Below, in pieces: positions 11,080 through 23,959 of a DNA stretch of 64,000 nucleotides (position 1 is its first letter; each line of letters begins with the position of its first letter). Source of the DNA: Rhizophagus irregularis (taxonomy: Eukaryota > Glomeromycota > Glomeromycetes > Glomerales > Glomeraceae); the NCBI RefSeq assembly GCF_026210795.1, contig NC_089431.1, positions 4,216,001-4,280,000 of the forward strand, in the 5' to 3' direction. The notes under the pieces were generated by a model. That model was not told the DNA's origin. It made no database searches and saw nothing but the letters and a program-made list of their open reading frames with translations. The translations under genes were made by a program, and so were the position numbers.

Positions 11080-13640
11080 GTAATTCATATGAAAAAAAAA
11101 AAACTCTCTCCCCTTTCCGTTTTTTTTGTTAAAAAACCGCAGTAATATACCTTTTTTTTCACAAATACTTATATTTTTTGTAAGGAGCGAGGACCACTCG
11201 GTGGCCTCTACGGAAAGGTCTCCTCTTATTACCCTTGACCTCTGAGAGATATGGATACAGAAGATATACCTGTTCCACTTCAGTCTGTTCATAACGACCA
11301 GACTATTTTACCTTTACCTTTTCCCTTAAAAACGTTTAATAATACGTCCAATACTCATGAAAATACTTTCCTTGTCTCTGTGAAAAAATTTCACGTGATG
11401 ACAAAACACTGAACCGGTTATAACAAGATTTATGAATTTAGGCGCCCAAAAAGTTTCTTTTTTGAGCTTGCTGATCCTTTCTCGGACACCAATAATCTTC
11501 ATTTGTTTTTACACACCAATGATTATCACATGGATTCTACGCCTATTCGATACACATCCACAAGCCATTTGCCTAACACAAAATATCAAATTAGTAAAAT
11601 GCTCACACACTTTTTTACCTTACAAAAAGTTTTACCCTGACGTATTCAACAAAAGTATTTTGGATTGATTCGCCGGAAATTATTGGAACGAATTGACTTC
11701 ATCAAGTCATGTGCATCTAAAAGAACTTTGAAGAACACCATTATACGCACTTTCTTCTCATTCTCTTATAAGCGCTATCGCTTCCATTTTGGCATTTACA
11801 TTCCTTGCAAACACGCTTACTCATCTGGTTCGTTACACTTTCTCACCTGGTGTCATAGCCCGAGCCCTTTCGTTATGTCTTTAAATAGACGCACTTGTGG
11901 TACTCATCAATCTGAATTCTCGAGAAAAGAAATCAATCATCACCTGAAACCTGTGCCTAATTGGAACCCAGGATTTACAAATTCAAAATCTTCACATGCA
12001 AACTTTTTATACGACCTTTGGCAACATCGATGGAAAAATGAAATCTTTTCCAACCGTCTTGGCATTCAATACAATGTCTGTTTTGCAGCCAACAGTAGTA
12101 ATTTCGTGCGAAAGCACCCAGGCGCCTACATTTATAGGAAACACCTTATGAATTTCAAATTCAACCCTAGCAGTAATCCCGCAACAAAACGCAAACAGGA
12201 AACCCGTTTCAAGAGACATTGTGCACGGGTGTTTAAAAACATCAACCCTACATCCCGCACTATGAAAGAGGATAAACTCGCAGCAGGGAGACGTTTTCGC
12301 TTCTTGTTTCATGAATCTCAACACATTTATTCACCTGTTCATCATCTGAAATTCAAACGTTCTTCAAAGGAGAAATTATTACCCGATCCTGATGATTATA
12401 CATTTAATATACCTTACCATTCACTGGAAAATTCCAGTATTACGCCTACAGTTCGTTCACAACCTTTGACATCGTATAGGCCTTCTGGTGCCAACACAAT
12501 CCCCACTATTTGGACGCACAAGAAATCGCGACTCTCGGTGATTTCTTACCACCACTCGGTAAACCCGCCCCTCTTTACTACGGTCATAATCCCGTAGACC
12601 CAACCAAGTTGAACAGTAGTTATTACTTACAATATAACCCTAATCAACCTGATTTACCTCCAAGTATTGAAATACGTATAGCTAACCGCTTAGATTTAGA
12701 CTCATCTGACGCTAACGGTATGGGTACTACACTTAAACATTTTTATCGTCAAGCATTATCAACTCGACAAATCACGGTCTGGACTAAACAGTACCATAAA
12801 TATATGAAACAACCTCCACCACCTCCAATGCCTTCCAAGAAGAAACAGAAGCACAAGTGGAAGAAATGGATGGAAAAGCATCAGGACTATGATGACTTTA
12901 TGAGTAAACCGTACACTTATAAACCCTTTACTCCGGACAAATACCATACAGATCTCTTTGGTCTCGTTTCATACACATCAGACGAGACTAAAACGGTGGA
13001 ATACCACCCTAATAAGAGGGATATTACGACCAATCCTTCTGTTCTGTCTACATCACATGACAATAAACGACCAAGACCAGCGAATAGTTACCTACCCGAC
13101 TCCCTATTTACTAGTCTTAATTCTAATTAAATTAGTTTCTTTTTCTATATATGTATATTTTTCTTGTAATGAGTCTTATAACATTTTTCCTACTTTATAC
13201 TTTACATTCTACATTTTGGCGTCTAATTTACCCTACGTCACCATGTATATATGTAAACATATCAAACAATTTAAAATAGTGTGAACCACTCCACTTATGA
13301 CAGTATTGACAAGTGGCAGCCTTAGGGCTGAAAGCAAAATACGGATTTTATTAATGTTTCTTGTTTTTTTTTTCTTGGAATTTTGGTAAGATTGTTTTAA
13401 ATTTAATTTTTTTAGTTCTGCTTTTTCATTCGATAGTACCTTTTAGACACCCGGTTATGCCTGATTGTTCTATTGAATAGTGGGCAAGACGACCCCTTCG
13501 GGCTCCTCCCGAGAGGTTGGGTTTAACATTAGCTTAGAATTTATTGTTCTTTTAGATCATGTTTATTCCTATTTAGCGTTCGACCCCAGTCGTGTCTGTA
13601 TTTTAAAAATAAAAATAAAAATAAAAGTAATTCATATGAA
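11080..13640 (+). mobile_element. Non-LTR-type retroposon with 14-bp target-site duplication
   Basis: The 14-mer GTAATTCATATGAA occurs at 11080-11093 and again at 13627-13640, directly after a tail of AAAAT repeats ending at 13626. A direct repeat of this length next to an A-rich 3' tail is the signature of target-primed insertion. The 2.53-kb body has an untranslated leader, one long decayed ORF (11251-13130) and a 3' region of about 490 bp. No reverse transcriptase or endonuclease motifs are visible, so it is either a non-autonomous element or an unusual ORF-only derivative. A diverged relative of its 3' half lies at 23960-25120. Confidence 0.75.
11251..13130 (+). pseudogene. Decayed ORF of the retroposon, product unknown
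   Basis: One frame runs from ATG 11251 to about 12500, interrupted by TGA at 11410-11412 and 11638-11640. A frameshift between about 12480 and 12595 moves coding to the frame that ends at the TAA 13128-13130. The product is rich in H, R, K and P; a late section has PPPPP followed by KKKQKHKWKKW. I do not recognise a family. A homologous but more decayed segment (SDTSDDTKELEQRPNKKK against YTSDETKTVEYHPNKR here) lies near 24570, so the protein belongs to the element. Confidence 0.6.
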
Positions 13641-13868
13641 GTTTTTCTCGATAGAATCTATAGATAGAATTGAAGATACGTAAATCAAAATCTGTGTTAA
13701 CGTTTGTAGGTGGATTTTCAAATGATGTGCACATTCAATTTCTACTAGTTTGTGAACGTGAATATAACGATTTTTTTAAATTCTTATATTTTTTTATTTT
13801 CAAATATATATATATAAAGTTACATATCTACATATTTTAACGTAAAAATAATAAAAAAAAAATGGTCA
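13641..13868. other. AT-rich spacer
   Basis: Downstream of the convergent minus-strand gene; no feature seen. Confidence 0.3.
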
Positions 13869-15967
13869 TTAATTTTGTTCTCTTTTATAAAGAATCTCAT
13901 AATGTGCAGGACGATATAATAAAATTAAAGGTTTTAAATTATTATTATACACGATATCAGGATAAAATTCACGAAAATTAACACGTTCCATCGTATCAGA
14001 TCCATTAATATAACCAATTTCAACTGGAACTTTTAATGCTTTAACTAATGCAATAACATGAAGATGATCAGCTTCTTGATCCATTGCTTCTACAAAGTTA
14101 GTACAAAATTGATCCATATCAATTTCAAATTCTAAAAAAGGTTCATAATCATCACGATATAATTTTAAATAAGCCGCAGTAATTAAACGTAAAAAGTATA
14201 CAATATAACAAGAAATTTCTTCAGCTTGAAACGTTACTAATAACATATCTTCGTCAATTTCATCATCCATAATATTTTTAATTTGTTGTTCAATAATATT
14301 ATAGGCATCTTCATAAATAATTGAACTATATCCGGCTGAAATAAGAAGTGTATTTGTTGCAGCCAAAGTATTAAGTGCAGATTGACAAAGAGCTTTATTT
14401 TTTGAATTTAAAAGTTGTTCAAACCATGCAAACATAAATGCTAAATAATTATAATAATTATGATATTGATTAATTACATGGAAATTCACGGAAATTCACG
14501 GTAACAAGTGAATACATTACCTCTATAAAAACTGTTACCATCACTTCGACAACGTCTTATTTTATTGTATTGTTCTGCCAAGTTCTAACATTATTAATTA
14601 TAAAGAATTAATTCTCATTATCATATAATGTTGATACGCAAAAAGATGATGACAAACCATAATTCTTTGCAGATAAATTTCGCCACTCTCCTCATATTCA
14701 TGATATAACAATTGAATATCCTCTGTTGTACAAACAGGAGGTGTTTCAATTAGATCACTTTCCCAAATCAGTTGTGAACTAATATCAGTTTCCTGTGTGG
14801 CATTTAAGGTATTAGTAGAATTGGAAGTAACTTGCGCAGTATTTGAGGTAGTAGACTGAGAGGTAACCACGGATTCTCGTGTAGTATTTGAAGTAGTAGA
14901 TTGGGAGGTAACTTCGGGTTCTCGTCTAGTATTTAAGGAGGTAGATTGGGAAGCAATTCTTGCTCTCATTGCAGAATTTAAAGGAATAACAATTTTTGTA
15001 TTGATAGGGATTGTCTTGTTTATCCGTGGTTTTGATTGTTTACTACCATCCAGAAAATATTTCAATAATTCTTTGTATAATTCTTTAGGTATAATCTTCT
15101 GATAAGGTAACACTTTATTTGTAAATTCATTAGAAGATAAATTATAAAATCTCACACAAGGAATACATTGTTGTAAAGTATTCTTTAAAGTAATAAAATT
15201 ATCTTTCGTACAATTGGAAGGATCCGAAGGAAGTCCAGGATTTTGAGCGAGACCCCATTTAAGAACATAATCCCATACTTGAACTTCACTAATTTTAAGA
15301 TTATTATTTTGAATGATAGAAATCAAAGATTTTTCTGGTATTGATACAAAATTAGGTGAATTTAAGATCTTTTCCGGTTCGTTAGAAATTAAATCATTAC
15401 AAAATTTTTGAAGAACTGATAATGAATCATTTTCAAAACTTGTTTGATATATGATATTAAAATTTTGTTCCATCCAATTTTTTTTATTTTCAATCAAAAA
15501 AGATTGTAAAAAATCAATTAATTCTTCAAGATTAAAATCGTTAGCAGCTTTCAAAATTTTAATAATATCTGAAGTATCAAATTCATCCAAAGAAAGATTT
15601 CCTCCATAAATATATCTAAATATAAAAAAAAATTAAATAAAAAAAAAATCATTTATAAAAAAAAATGAAATCTATTAATTTTTAAACGTAATTAAATTAT
15701 TCATTCTTACTTTAAAATTATTTGAAAAATATCCGGTAAAATATTTGGTAATTTAATTTGTGTCAAAGTTCCATCATTCTTCTTTTCATTATTTGTTGAT
15801 AAAACATTTTGAAAATAAGGGGAACGACAATTTAAAATTACCATATGAGAATGAAAAATTTTTACGTCAGAATTTTTTCCAACTTCAATTATAATATCAT
15901 GATATTTATTATTATTCACATTTTCAAGTAAATTTTGTGATAATTTAGGTAAAAATTTATCATTCAT
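13869..15967 (-). CDS. BTB-BACK-otubain fusion protein, 616 aa, Cys-to-Ser active site
   Basis: Exons 15711-15967, 14658-15615, 14521-14584 and 13869-14440 join in frame (1851 nt); introns at 14585-14657 and 14441-14520 have GT/AG ends. Residues 1 to about 95 are BTB and about 100-260 are BACK (WMEQNFNIIYQTSF, WDYVLKWGLAQNPGL). A S/T-rich linker with repeated SQSTTSNT words spans about 285-360. From about residue 370 to the end it is a peptidase C65/otubain domain: LLYHEYEESGEIYLQRI, then KIRRCRSDGNSFYRAF, then QEADHLHVIALVKAL and LLYRPAHYEILYK. Otubains cleave ubiquitin with an Asp-Cys-His triad. Here Asp420 and His606 are kept but the cysteine position is Ser423 (AGT at 14531-14533). It is thus probably a ubiquitin-binding pseudo-deubiquitinase on a BTB-BACK scaffold (inference). 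Start chosen by the conserved 257-nt first exon. Confidence 0.85.
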
Positions 15968-16015
15968 TATGATCGTAAATTCGTAATTATAAAAAAAAAG
16001 ATTTATATTTAACAA

Positions 16016-19000
16016 TGAAAACGACGGGACGTTTTTTTATAAAAAAAAAAAAAAAAAAATTTAACTTTTTTAAACTTTTAGCTTCTTATGATCTTTACGA
16101 TACCGAATTTAGTTTATCAGTGAAGAATATTCTTATTATACTTTTGCATTGCAGTACATCTTATGCAATGTTTTATAAGGTTCTATGGCGCGAGCAAATT
16201 GTCAATGATCTGCGTGAAAATTTTCATTATGCGTAAAAAAGTATTATATGATCGAAATGTCAAAGAATTTAAATAAGTCGTCATTTAGTTCTTTAATAAG
16301 AAGTTATGGCTTTTTTTCCTTAATAATAATTGATAAGATTTTTTTACTTGATTATCAATTGATTTTCACAAGGAAAAATTTCGTTAAAAATTGAGGTAAA
16401 AAAAATTCGGAGAATCGGTGCTGCATTTTTACGCGTATACTAACGCTAATTGGATACATATTAAATCTTATTTCTTTATATCATAAATAAATTTATATAA
16501 TTATTAAATAGAAGCCTTATAAAAATTGACAATAAAATAAAAGCCTTATAAAAAAAAAATTTTTTTTTTATAGTAGTATTTATTAATCCAAGAATAAATT
16601 AAAAATTTATTTGTCAAAACGGAAGTTTATTTTTACCATCCACTAGAATTTATGCAAAAATCCTATTTTAAGTTAAATAAATGAATTTAATATGAATTTA
16701 TTATTTTCTAAATAAAACTAACTATTAAAAAAATAACCTAATAAATATGAAAGTTAAAAAATAGTTACGTTAATATTTCAACCTTAAAATTAGAAATAAG
16801 TGATTTTTCTCTTTTATGACATATTTTTTTAATATAATAGGACAAATGTTATAACCACGTTTTCTGTAGGATTTTTTTTTATTTAAATCATACTTTTAGA
16901 ACATCATTTTTACAATTTTTTATTTTTTTGTTTTAAAAAAATTAAAATAATAATACTGTAATAGTAAATTAGTTATAATTTTTATAACAAAATAAAATTA
17001 ACATAAGAAAAAAGATATAAAGAATGAAAATGTATATAACAACATAGTATTGAAACTTAAACTTTCAATGTTTAATCTCGAGAAGAACATAGAAGATAGT
17101 GATAAAATATTACCGCTATTGCCAAGTAAAAATTTTGCTATGGCGATTTGGTACTCCTTTTAATAACATTACTAGCTAATTATGTCGGATAAATGGAAAT
17201 AATATAAATCTGACGATAACACTTGTACATTAAAGATACGACCTTGTGAAAGGATAAGATCATTCTGACTAGATGTCACGATCGTCTACGAGAAATATTG
17301 ACGAAGATCTTAATTTGATAATATTAAAGAACATTATATTAGACGAGCCAGTCGAGCCATATTTCTATTCTAGAGCACTATCATGATTAAGAAAAGAGAA
17401 ACTAACTATCGACAAAAGCAAGGATTACTCAAAAGTGATTTGTAGGTTTACAAAAAAAAGTTTTATTGAAATTAATATCCTTCTTTTCATTAATGACAAC
17501 ACGAATAGTACATACCCAAAGCAAATATTCTACCGACAATAATGAAACTATAGATATTTATTGACAATTCTTACATTAGAACTGATAATCTGATAACAGA
17601 TGTTTTTGCGCAAATGATCCCTTTAGGAAGTTTTCTAGTAAATACTGGGTCTCATCAAGAAAAAAAATTATTTTATTAAAATAGCATCATATAGAGAAAG
17701 CTTAATTAGATTGATAATTTTATAATCGAATCAACTTATACTAAAATCCACAGAACAAAAATCTTAGGAATTTAGATAAACAAATTTATTATATATATAT
17801 ATAGACACTGAAACTATCAACTACAGACGCCTATATATATATATACACATATATATAACTTATATAATTATTTAAGGAGATAAAGAGTTTTTAAACCCAA
17901 TTTAAATAATTAAACAAGGACTCAGCATTATGAAGAGAAAGAATAATTATATTTTAATTGTTTAACTAGTTATTTATAGGTTTATATACTTGATTTGATC
18001 ACAATCCATATTTTTATATTCAAAATTCAATATGGTTTACATCTAAAAATTAATTCTAAAGTCCTACAAATATTTTTTTACTATAGAAAGGTTGTTGGAA
18101 TTGTCAAATACATGGAAAAGAAAGTATATGAAGTATAAAGCACAGATAAATTTCTATATAATATACTTGCCTAAAACTACAGACCACCCCTTCGAGAAAT
18201 ATTAATTTCACATCACGTGATAAAAATACCATAGTAATGTACTAATAATAAAACAACTAATAATATATAGAATAGAATTAAAATAGATAAGATAGAATTA
18301 TAAAAACAAAAAATCATAAATATTAAATGCTTTTTTTCTAAAAAATAATAAAATAATAAATATCGCTATTTGATAATGTTTTTTAAAAAATTTAAAAGTC
18401 CAGTGGCAAAATTAACATTTTTACATTAGTTAAAACATATAAATTTTTAGAATAAATTAGAACATAATATCGAGCCTGATAATATTTATCATGATGATGA
18501 CGAAAAGATTGATAATACAATCAGTTTAATTGATCATTAAAATGCTGGATCGTTAATTTTTATATTATATTAGCAATTAATATAGCAGTAATAAAGAGAA
18601 TATAGATAAGAATAATATGAGATGCTTAAAAAAATTAATTCAAAGATACTAGACTAAAACAGGAATTTGCTACAAATACATACAGTATTTGTTATTTATT
18701 GTTATGATCTCAAAGAGTGGGAATTCAAAGCTTTTCATAAACTTCTCATAAAAAAATGGTTATAATTTCTATGTCAAAAATATATATATTATTGCTTTAT
18801 TGCTTAAATTTATTATATAATCTTGACCAATTACGGTTTTCATTAAATTATAGTAAGAAAATAGATGCCTATATATAGATATTTAATTACATTTTAATAA
18901 TTTAAATGTGTATTTAAAAATTACAATTCATTCAGTAAAAAAAATGCATTAATACTTATGGCAGTATTATATAGAAAAATATTTAATATTTTAGATATGA

Positions 19001-20964
19001 TCATAATACACTTTCTTTAATCAACTTTGGATCATGAGGATATAATTCCAAAGTTAATGCTATTTACAGCAAGAATTATATTACTATCCGAGAATGATGC
19101 CATTTTCAAGCACGAAAAAGAGCATGATGATCGATTACCTATGTTGACTAGTTCGTAAAACTTGTGGTTTTCTATAACAAATAGTGACCTTCCAGACATC
19201 AACAATGCATGATCTGGTTCGTTGTAAAAGATAGAGTTGATATGTCAAACAATTACATAAAATCACTGGAGATTGCAACAAGAAGGGCGAATTGACGAAC
19301 ATCCGAACATCACAAACGCCAACTTATGAATTCAAGGAGAGATCAAGTATGAAATTTATTATTTAACTGCAAGCAATTAATTAACTATTATTAACTTTAT
19401 TAATTCTTTTTTATAGAAAATTGGAAAGCGTAGAAATGGATTACAGATATGATAAGAGCCGATGATAAGTTATTAACAAAATGTTGCCCCAAAAATATTA
19501 CGTTGGACACATTTATGAAAAACTGCGAAAAAGCATGAAAGGGTTGGCATATTTCAAAAATTTAACAAAAAAAAAAATTCTTTCAACTATGGTACCAAAC
19601 TTACAAAAGAAAAATTTTAATTAAAAATATGAAAGAATGTTTAATATACTTTATAGTTATTACAGCTGATTTTGAAAAACACAGCATAATATAATATAGG
19701 ATTTTCAGTATATAGATCTAGCGTTATTCCCGTCGTCGACGACACCGTCATCGACACCATCATTAAATAATTTTTATTTGTCTATTTTTTTTTATTTTTA
19801 TATTTATTATTCTATTTTTATGTTTTTACACTATATTATTCTATTTTTTTTTTATTTTATTCTCCATTTCACCGAATCGAATATCTAAAACGAAAAAAAA
19901 ATATTAAATTAAATAAATTAAAATTAAAATATTATAAAATTTTTTCTATTTTATAAAATTTATAAGTCCCATAATTTTAAATATTTAATAGAAATTATTT
20001 TAATTTTTTTTAAAAAGATTCTATTAAGCATAATTGTGTTTTACTGCCATAATTATTTACGTACAACTTCAAGGAACGGAGGAAGGTAAAGTAAAATGGA
20101 TAAGAACAAAAGCAGTAGAGTCTAAACTCTAAAGGGATAAGAAGAAAAATGGCGGATAAATGTAAAAAAGACAGGAGGTAGCATGGGATAACGAGATGAA
20201 AATGAAAAAAAATAGTTAAGTAAAAATAAAAGTTACGAGATAAAGGTAACGCTTCGAAATTTTTTTAAAATTAAGAGAAAAATTTAAATCCCAACGGGCA
20301 AGTAAAAAATGATACTGAGGGATGAAATCTTCGTGAAATTGTACTAAAGACGTTATTTTTATAGTTATATTATAGGACCGGCGCAGTGTATTCTTTCTGG
20401 GGAATCGGATATTAACATATAATTTGGATCTTGTCTTATATTCATTATTTTTACATAATGTTCAGGAGAAATCGATGTAGGTTGACATCGAATAAAATTT
20501 TTTTCAATAATCAAACTTGTTATGTCCTTTTATTATTATTTTTTTTTTCATTATTATTATTTTAATTATATTTATTATAATATAACATAAGTGAACGATA
20601 TGATAATCGATGATACGTTATTGCCAATATCAATTAGAATATTCCGGAGTATATAATAAAGTAATTATTGATGCTTTAACATTTGAAACTATCAAACTAT
20701 CTAATTATAGATGGATAAAATACTGTATGTGTTAAACTATGTAAACTATATAAAACCTATAAAACCAGCTTTTTGTGATCGAAAACGAATATATACACAA
20801 TTGCGAGAAATAAAAGATTTTTAAAATAAATAAGCGCATCATAAATTTTTCTAACTTGAGGGTATCGAAGAAATATATGTAATGATAAGAAAAAAAAATC
20901 GATAATTTATAAATAAATCGGTCAACACTTCCTTTATAATTGATACGTTCGTTAATATTAAAGA
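16016..20964. other. Gene-poor AT-rich region (4.9 kb)
   Basis: No intact gene was found. Two stretches have some coding feel but no assignable family: about 19420-19560 on the plus strand (words such as DDKLLTKCCPKN and LDTFMKNCEKA, broken by stops) and about 20370-20530 on the minus strand (KNFIRCQPTSISPEHYVKIM continuing to HCAGPII and a stop, preceded by an AG). They may be last traces of genes. Microsatellite-like AT runs occur at 17790-17860. Confidence 0.35.
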
Positions 20965-22801
20965 TTAAAAGATTGAACAGGAATCTTCTGAAATTTGGTA
21001 TACTTCATAATCTTCTACAGAAAATGTATCTCCAGTTCCCCTGATAGATTTTTCATAAGAACCTCTTTTACAACAACCACTATAAGAATTATTTCCAGAT
21101 AAAACGAGGTCACCGTTACCAAATGATGGACCGTAAGAAGAGTTATTAAGTATAGCGGACCGTTCGTTCTTCACACGACTTAAAATACAATCATCATTTT
21201 TAAAAGAGAATATAAAACTATTACTAGCAGTACCATAACTACTTTTTGATTTCCATACAACCGGATTATACCCTCCAATAATCTCATTACCGCCTTTTAC
21301 TTTAACAATTGTTAGAGTGCGAGCTTTATTATCACAGATTTTGTGAAATTTTTCGGGTGAAAATCCATCACGAGATCCACTAATTAATAATTTGAACTCA
21401 TATGAAGAAGTTAATTCATCAGTAATTTCTAAATTGTCAATCCATTTTGTGATTATTTCAGCATGCTTAAATGTAATGATATTTGAATCTATACCTCCAA
21501 ACGATTCATTAGATTTGGACATACGACGTTCCGGATTAGTCTTTTTATGCTCTGCAGCCATTTGAGTTATCTCCCTAGTAGTCTCCTCGGTCGGCACAGG
21601 TTCTAATTGAGCTACCTCCTCAGTCATCTCAGATTCTAATTGAGTTATCACTTCAGTCATCTCAGATTCTAATTTAGCTATCCTCTCAGTATCTTCAGTC
21701 ATCTCAGTTATCTTAGTCTCTTGAGTCACAAAATCCTCTTGAAGCTCATCAGACATCTGAGATTCTAATTTAATGTCTTGAAATTCATCGTAGCGAGATT
21801 TTGGCCTATCATTTGGTTTATTGTTATGACTCAAAAAATATTTAACCAAGTCCTTATATAATTCTTTTGGTAAAACTCTCTTAAAAGGTAATACTTTTTT
21901 CGAAAATTCATCAGAAGTTAAATTATGGAATCTAATAAAAGGAATACACTCCTGTAAGGTATTCTTTAATATATCAAATTCGTCTTTTGATAAATCTAAA
22001 GGATCAGAGGAAAGTTCTGGATTTTGAGCAAATCCCCATCTAAGTAAATGTTCCCATACTTGAATTTCATTCATTTGAAGATTATTATTTTGAATAATTG
22101 AGACCAAAAGTTTTTCTGGAATTGAAAAGAAATTTAATGAATTAAATATTTTTTCTGGTTCGTTAGACGCTAAATTTGTACAAAAGGTTTGAAGGTTTAA
22201 TAAACAATCATATTCAAAACTAGTTTGATATACGATATTAAAATTTTGTTCCATCCAATTTTTTTCATTTTCGATTAAATAATATTGTAAATAATTAATC
22301 AACTCTTCAAGATTAAGTTCACTAGCAACTTTCAAAATATTGATAATTTCTGATGCATCATATCCTTCCAAAGGAAATATTCCTCCATAAATATACCTAA
22401 AATAAAAAAAAAATTCGTTTGTAAAAAATATATATATATATTACATACTGTAAAAAAAATATATATATATAACATACTATAAATATAAATATATATATAT
22501 ATAATAAATTATTTTATCTATTTATAATTTAAATATTTTCTTACCTTAAAACTATTTGAAAAATTTCTGGTAAAATATTTGGTAAATTAATTTTTACCAA
22601 AGTTTCAGGATTTTTCTTTTCATTTGTTAATAAAATATTTTGAAAATAAGTGGAACGACAATTTAAAATGACCATATGGGCATGAAAAAATTTTACGTAA
22701 GGGTCACTTCCAACTTCAATTATAATATCATAAAATTTATCATCATTCAAATTTTTAAGTAAATTTTTTGATAAAGTTGATAAAAATTTATTATCATTCA
22801 T
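20965..22801 (-). CDS. BTB-BACK-TLDc domain protein, 562 aa
   Basis: Exon 1 is 22545-22801 (257 nt) and exon 2 is 20965-22396; joined length 1689 nt. BTB occupies residues 1 to about 95, BACK about 100-265 (WMEQNFNIVYQTSF, WEHLLRWGFAQNPEL). A linker of about 110 residues repeats E/T/M/L-rich words (ITQLESEMTEE, IAKLESEMTE) and may form a coiled coil. TLDc follows from about residue 375: FKLLISGSRDGFSPEKFHKI, then IIGGYNPVVW, SFIFSF, YGPSFGNGDLVLSG and FSVEDYEVYQI near the end. TLDc proteins are linked to oxidative-stress protection and V-ATPase regulation in other eukaryotes; in this fungus the BTB-BACK-TLDc combination is a common expanded type with unknown targets. Confidence 0.88.
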
Positions 22802-23002
22802 TTTTTCCTGTTAATTGTAATTTTTAGTTTTTGATTTTTTTTTTTTAATTTAATTCTAGTTTCATGAGAGAATTTGGAAAATGATTTTTTGATCATTTTA
22901 ACTTTATATATATTGATGGTCTGGCGTGATACCGGTTTGAATACGTTTTATTTATTCGTACTACATCGTTATTGTTATCCATTAACAGTCAAGTAACTCA
23001 TT
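22802..23002. promoter_or_regulatory. Upstream region of the BTB-BACK-TLDc gene
   Basis: A TATA-like run (ACTTTATATATAT on the plus strand) lies near 22899, about 100 nt from the ATG at 22801. No other motif was identified. Confidence 0.3.
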
Positions 23003-23573
23003 CAGTGTATGAAATTCACGCATTTTGCGCAGTGCGCAACAAATAGTCACGTGCAATTTGCGCGATTTTGCGCATATCCGCAAATATTTTCAAATATATT
23101 TTTGCGCAAAATTATTTAGAATTTGATTATAAAATAAATAAATAAATAAAATATTTATTTAATTAAACAGAATTAAGCAATATTAATTAAATTTTAAGTT
23201 ATTAACAACTACTTAAGTACCTAAATGACCTAATTGACCTAGTCGCCCAATAATTGTAAGCCGCCTCAAAATCAAAAGGGTGGACCATTAATTAAAATAT
23301 TTAAATGATAATAAAATGTTTCCAAGCCTCTTTATAGCAAGATTAAATACCTTATTAGTTTAGTGTCATTTATGCCATATTAAAGCAATAAAAAAAAAAA
23401 TTATGATTTTGTGAATTGTGATACAAGAAATTTGCGTACTTTGTACTTTGTGGAATTTACGCACAATTTTGAAAATTCGGGTTGCGCAATGCGCAGATAA
23501 AAATCACGTGAAATTTGCAGAATTTAAAAGTGGTTTGCGCTCCGCAAATTCCCCAAATAGATTTCATACACTG
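23003..23573. mobile_element. hAT-like MITE with 13-bp terminal inverted repeats
   Basis: CAGTGTATGAAAT at 23003-23015 is the exact reverse complement of 23561-23573. The CAGTG terminus is typical of hAT elements. Both subterminal regions carry many TTTGCGC/TTGCGCA words and CACGTG-like sites, unlike the AT-rich middle. The flanking 8-bp segments (AACTCATT, TATAAATA) do not match, so a target-site duplication is not supported. Confidence 0.6.
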
Positions 23574-23959
23574 TATAAATAAATAAATAAATCACTGCAG
23601 ATTTTGTATACCGATCTTTCAAGTTCAAGTATTGTACAATCAACTCTGGCCAAATGCCAGCCTATCCCACAAATTTAACATTGCATTTATATAAAATGAG
23701 AATTTATGGTAATTGGCGGCTTTTAAAAAGTATACCAATACAAAATTTCAATAAGGCAACGCAAAGTTATAAAATTGGTTTTCATATCACAATTTGCCTT
23801 TTTTTTTGAGCCCGATCACTTAACCAACAAGAATCTTATCAATAAATAAACGCTACTAAAATTATTGTTAACAACTTTCATAGTGTTTTTGCTGTGGTGA
23901 AAAAATTGCGTAAGATGCATTCTGTACTGTATTGACTTCCATTATTAAACAACTAGCCG

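Noticed and set aside
11071-11292. 73-codon minus-strand frame at the retroposon 5' end
   Set aside because: Spans the target-site duplication and the leader of the plus-strand element; no domain.
12007-12324. Minus-strand frame of 105 codons across the retroposon
   Set aside because: Lies opposite the element's own, better supported coding frame and has no domain.
16015-16236. 73-codon plus-strand frame next to the otubain fusion promoter
   Set aside because: Begins with a poly-lysine run from an A tract and overlaps the promoter of a confident minus-strand gene.
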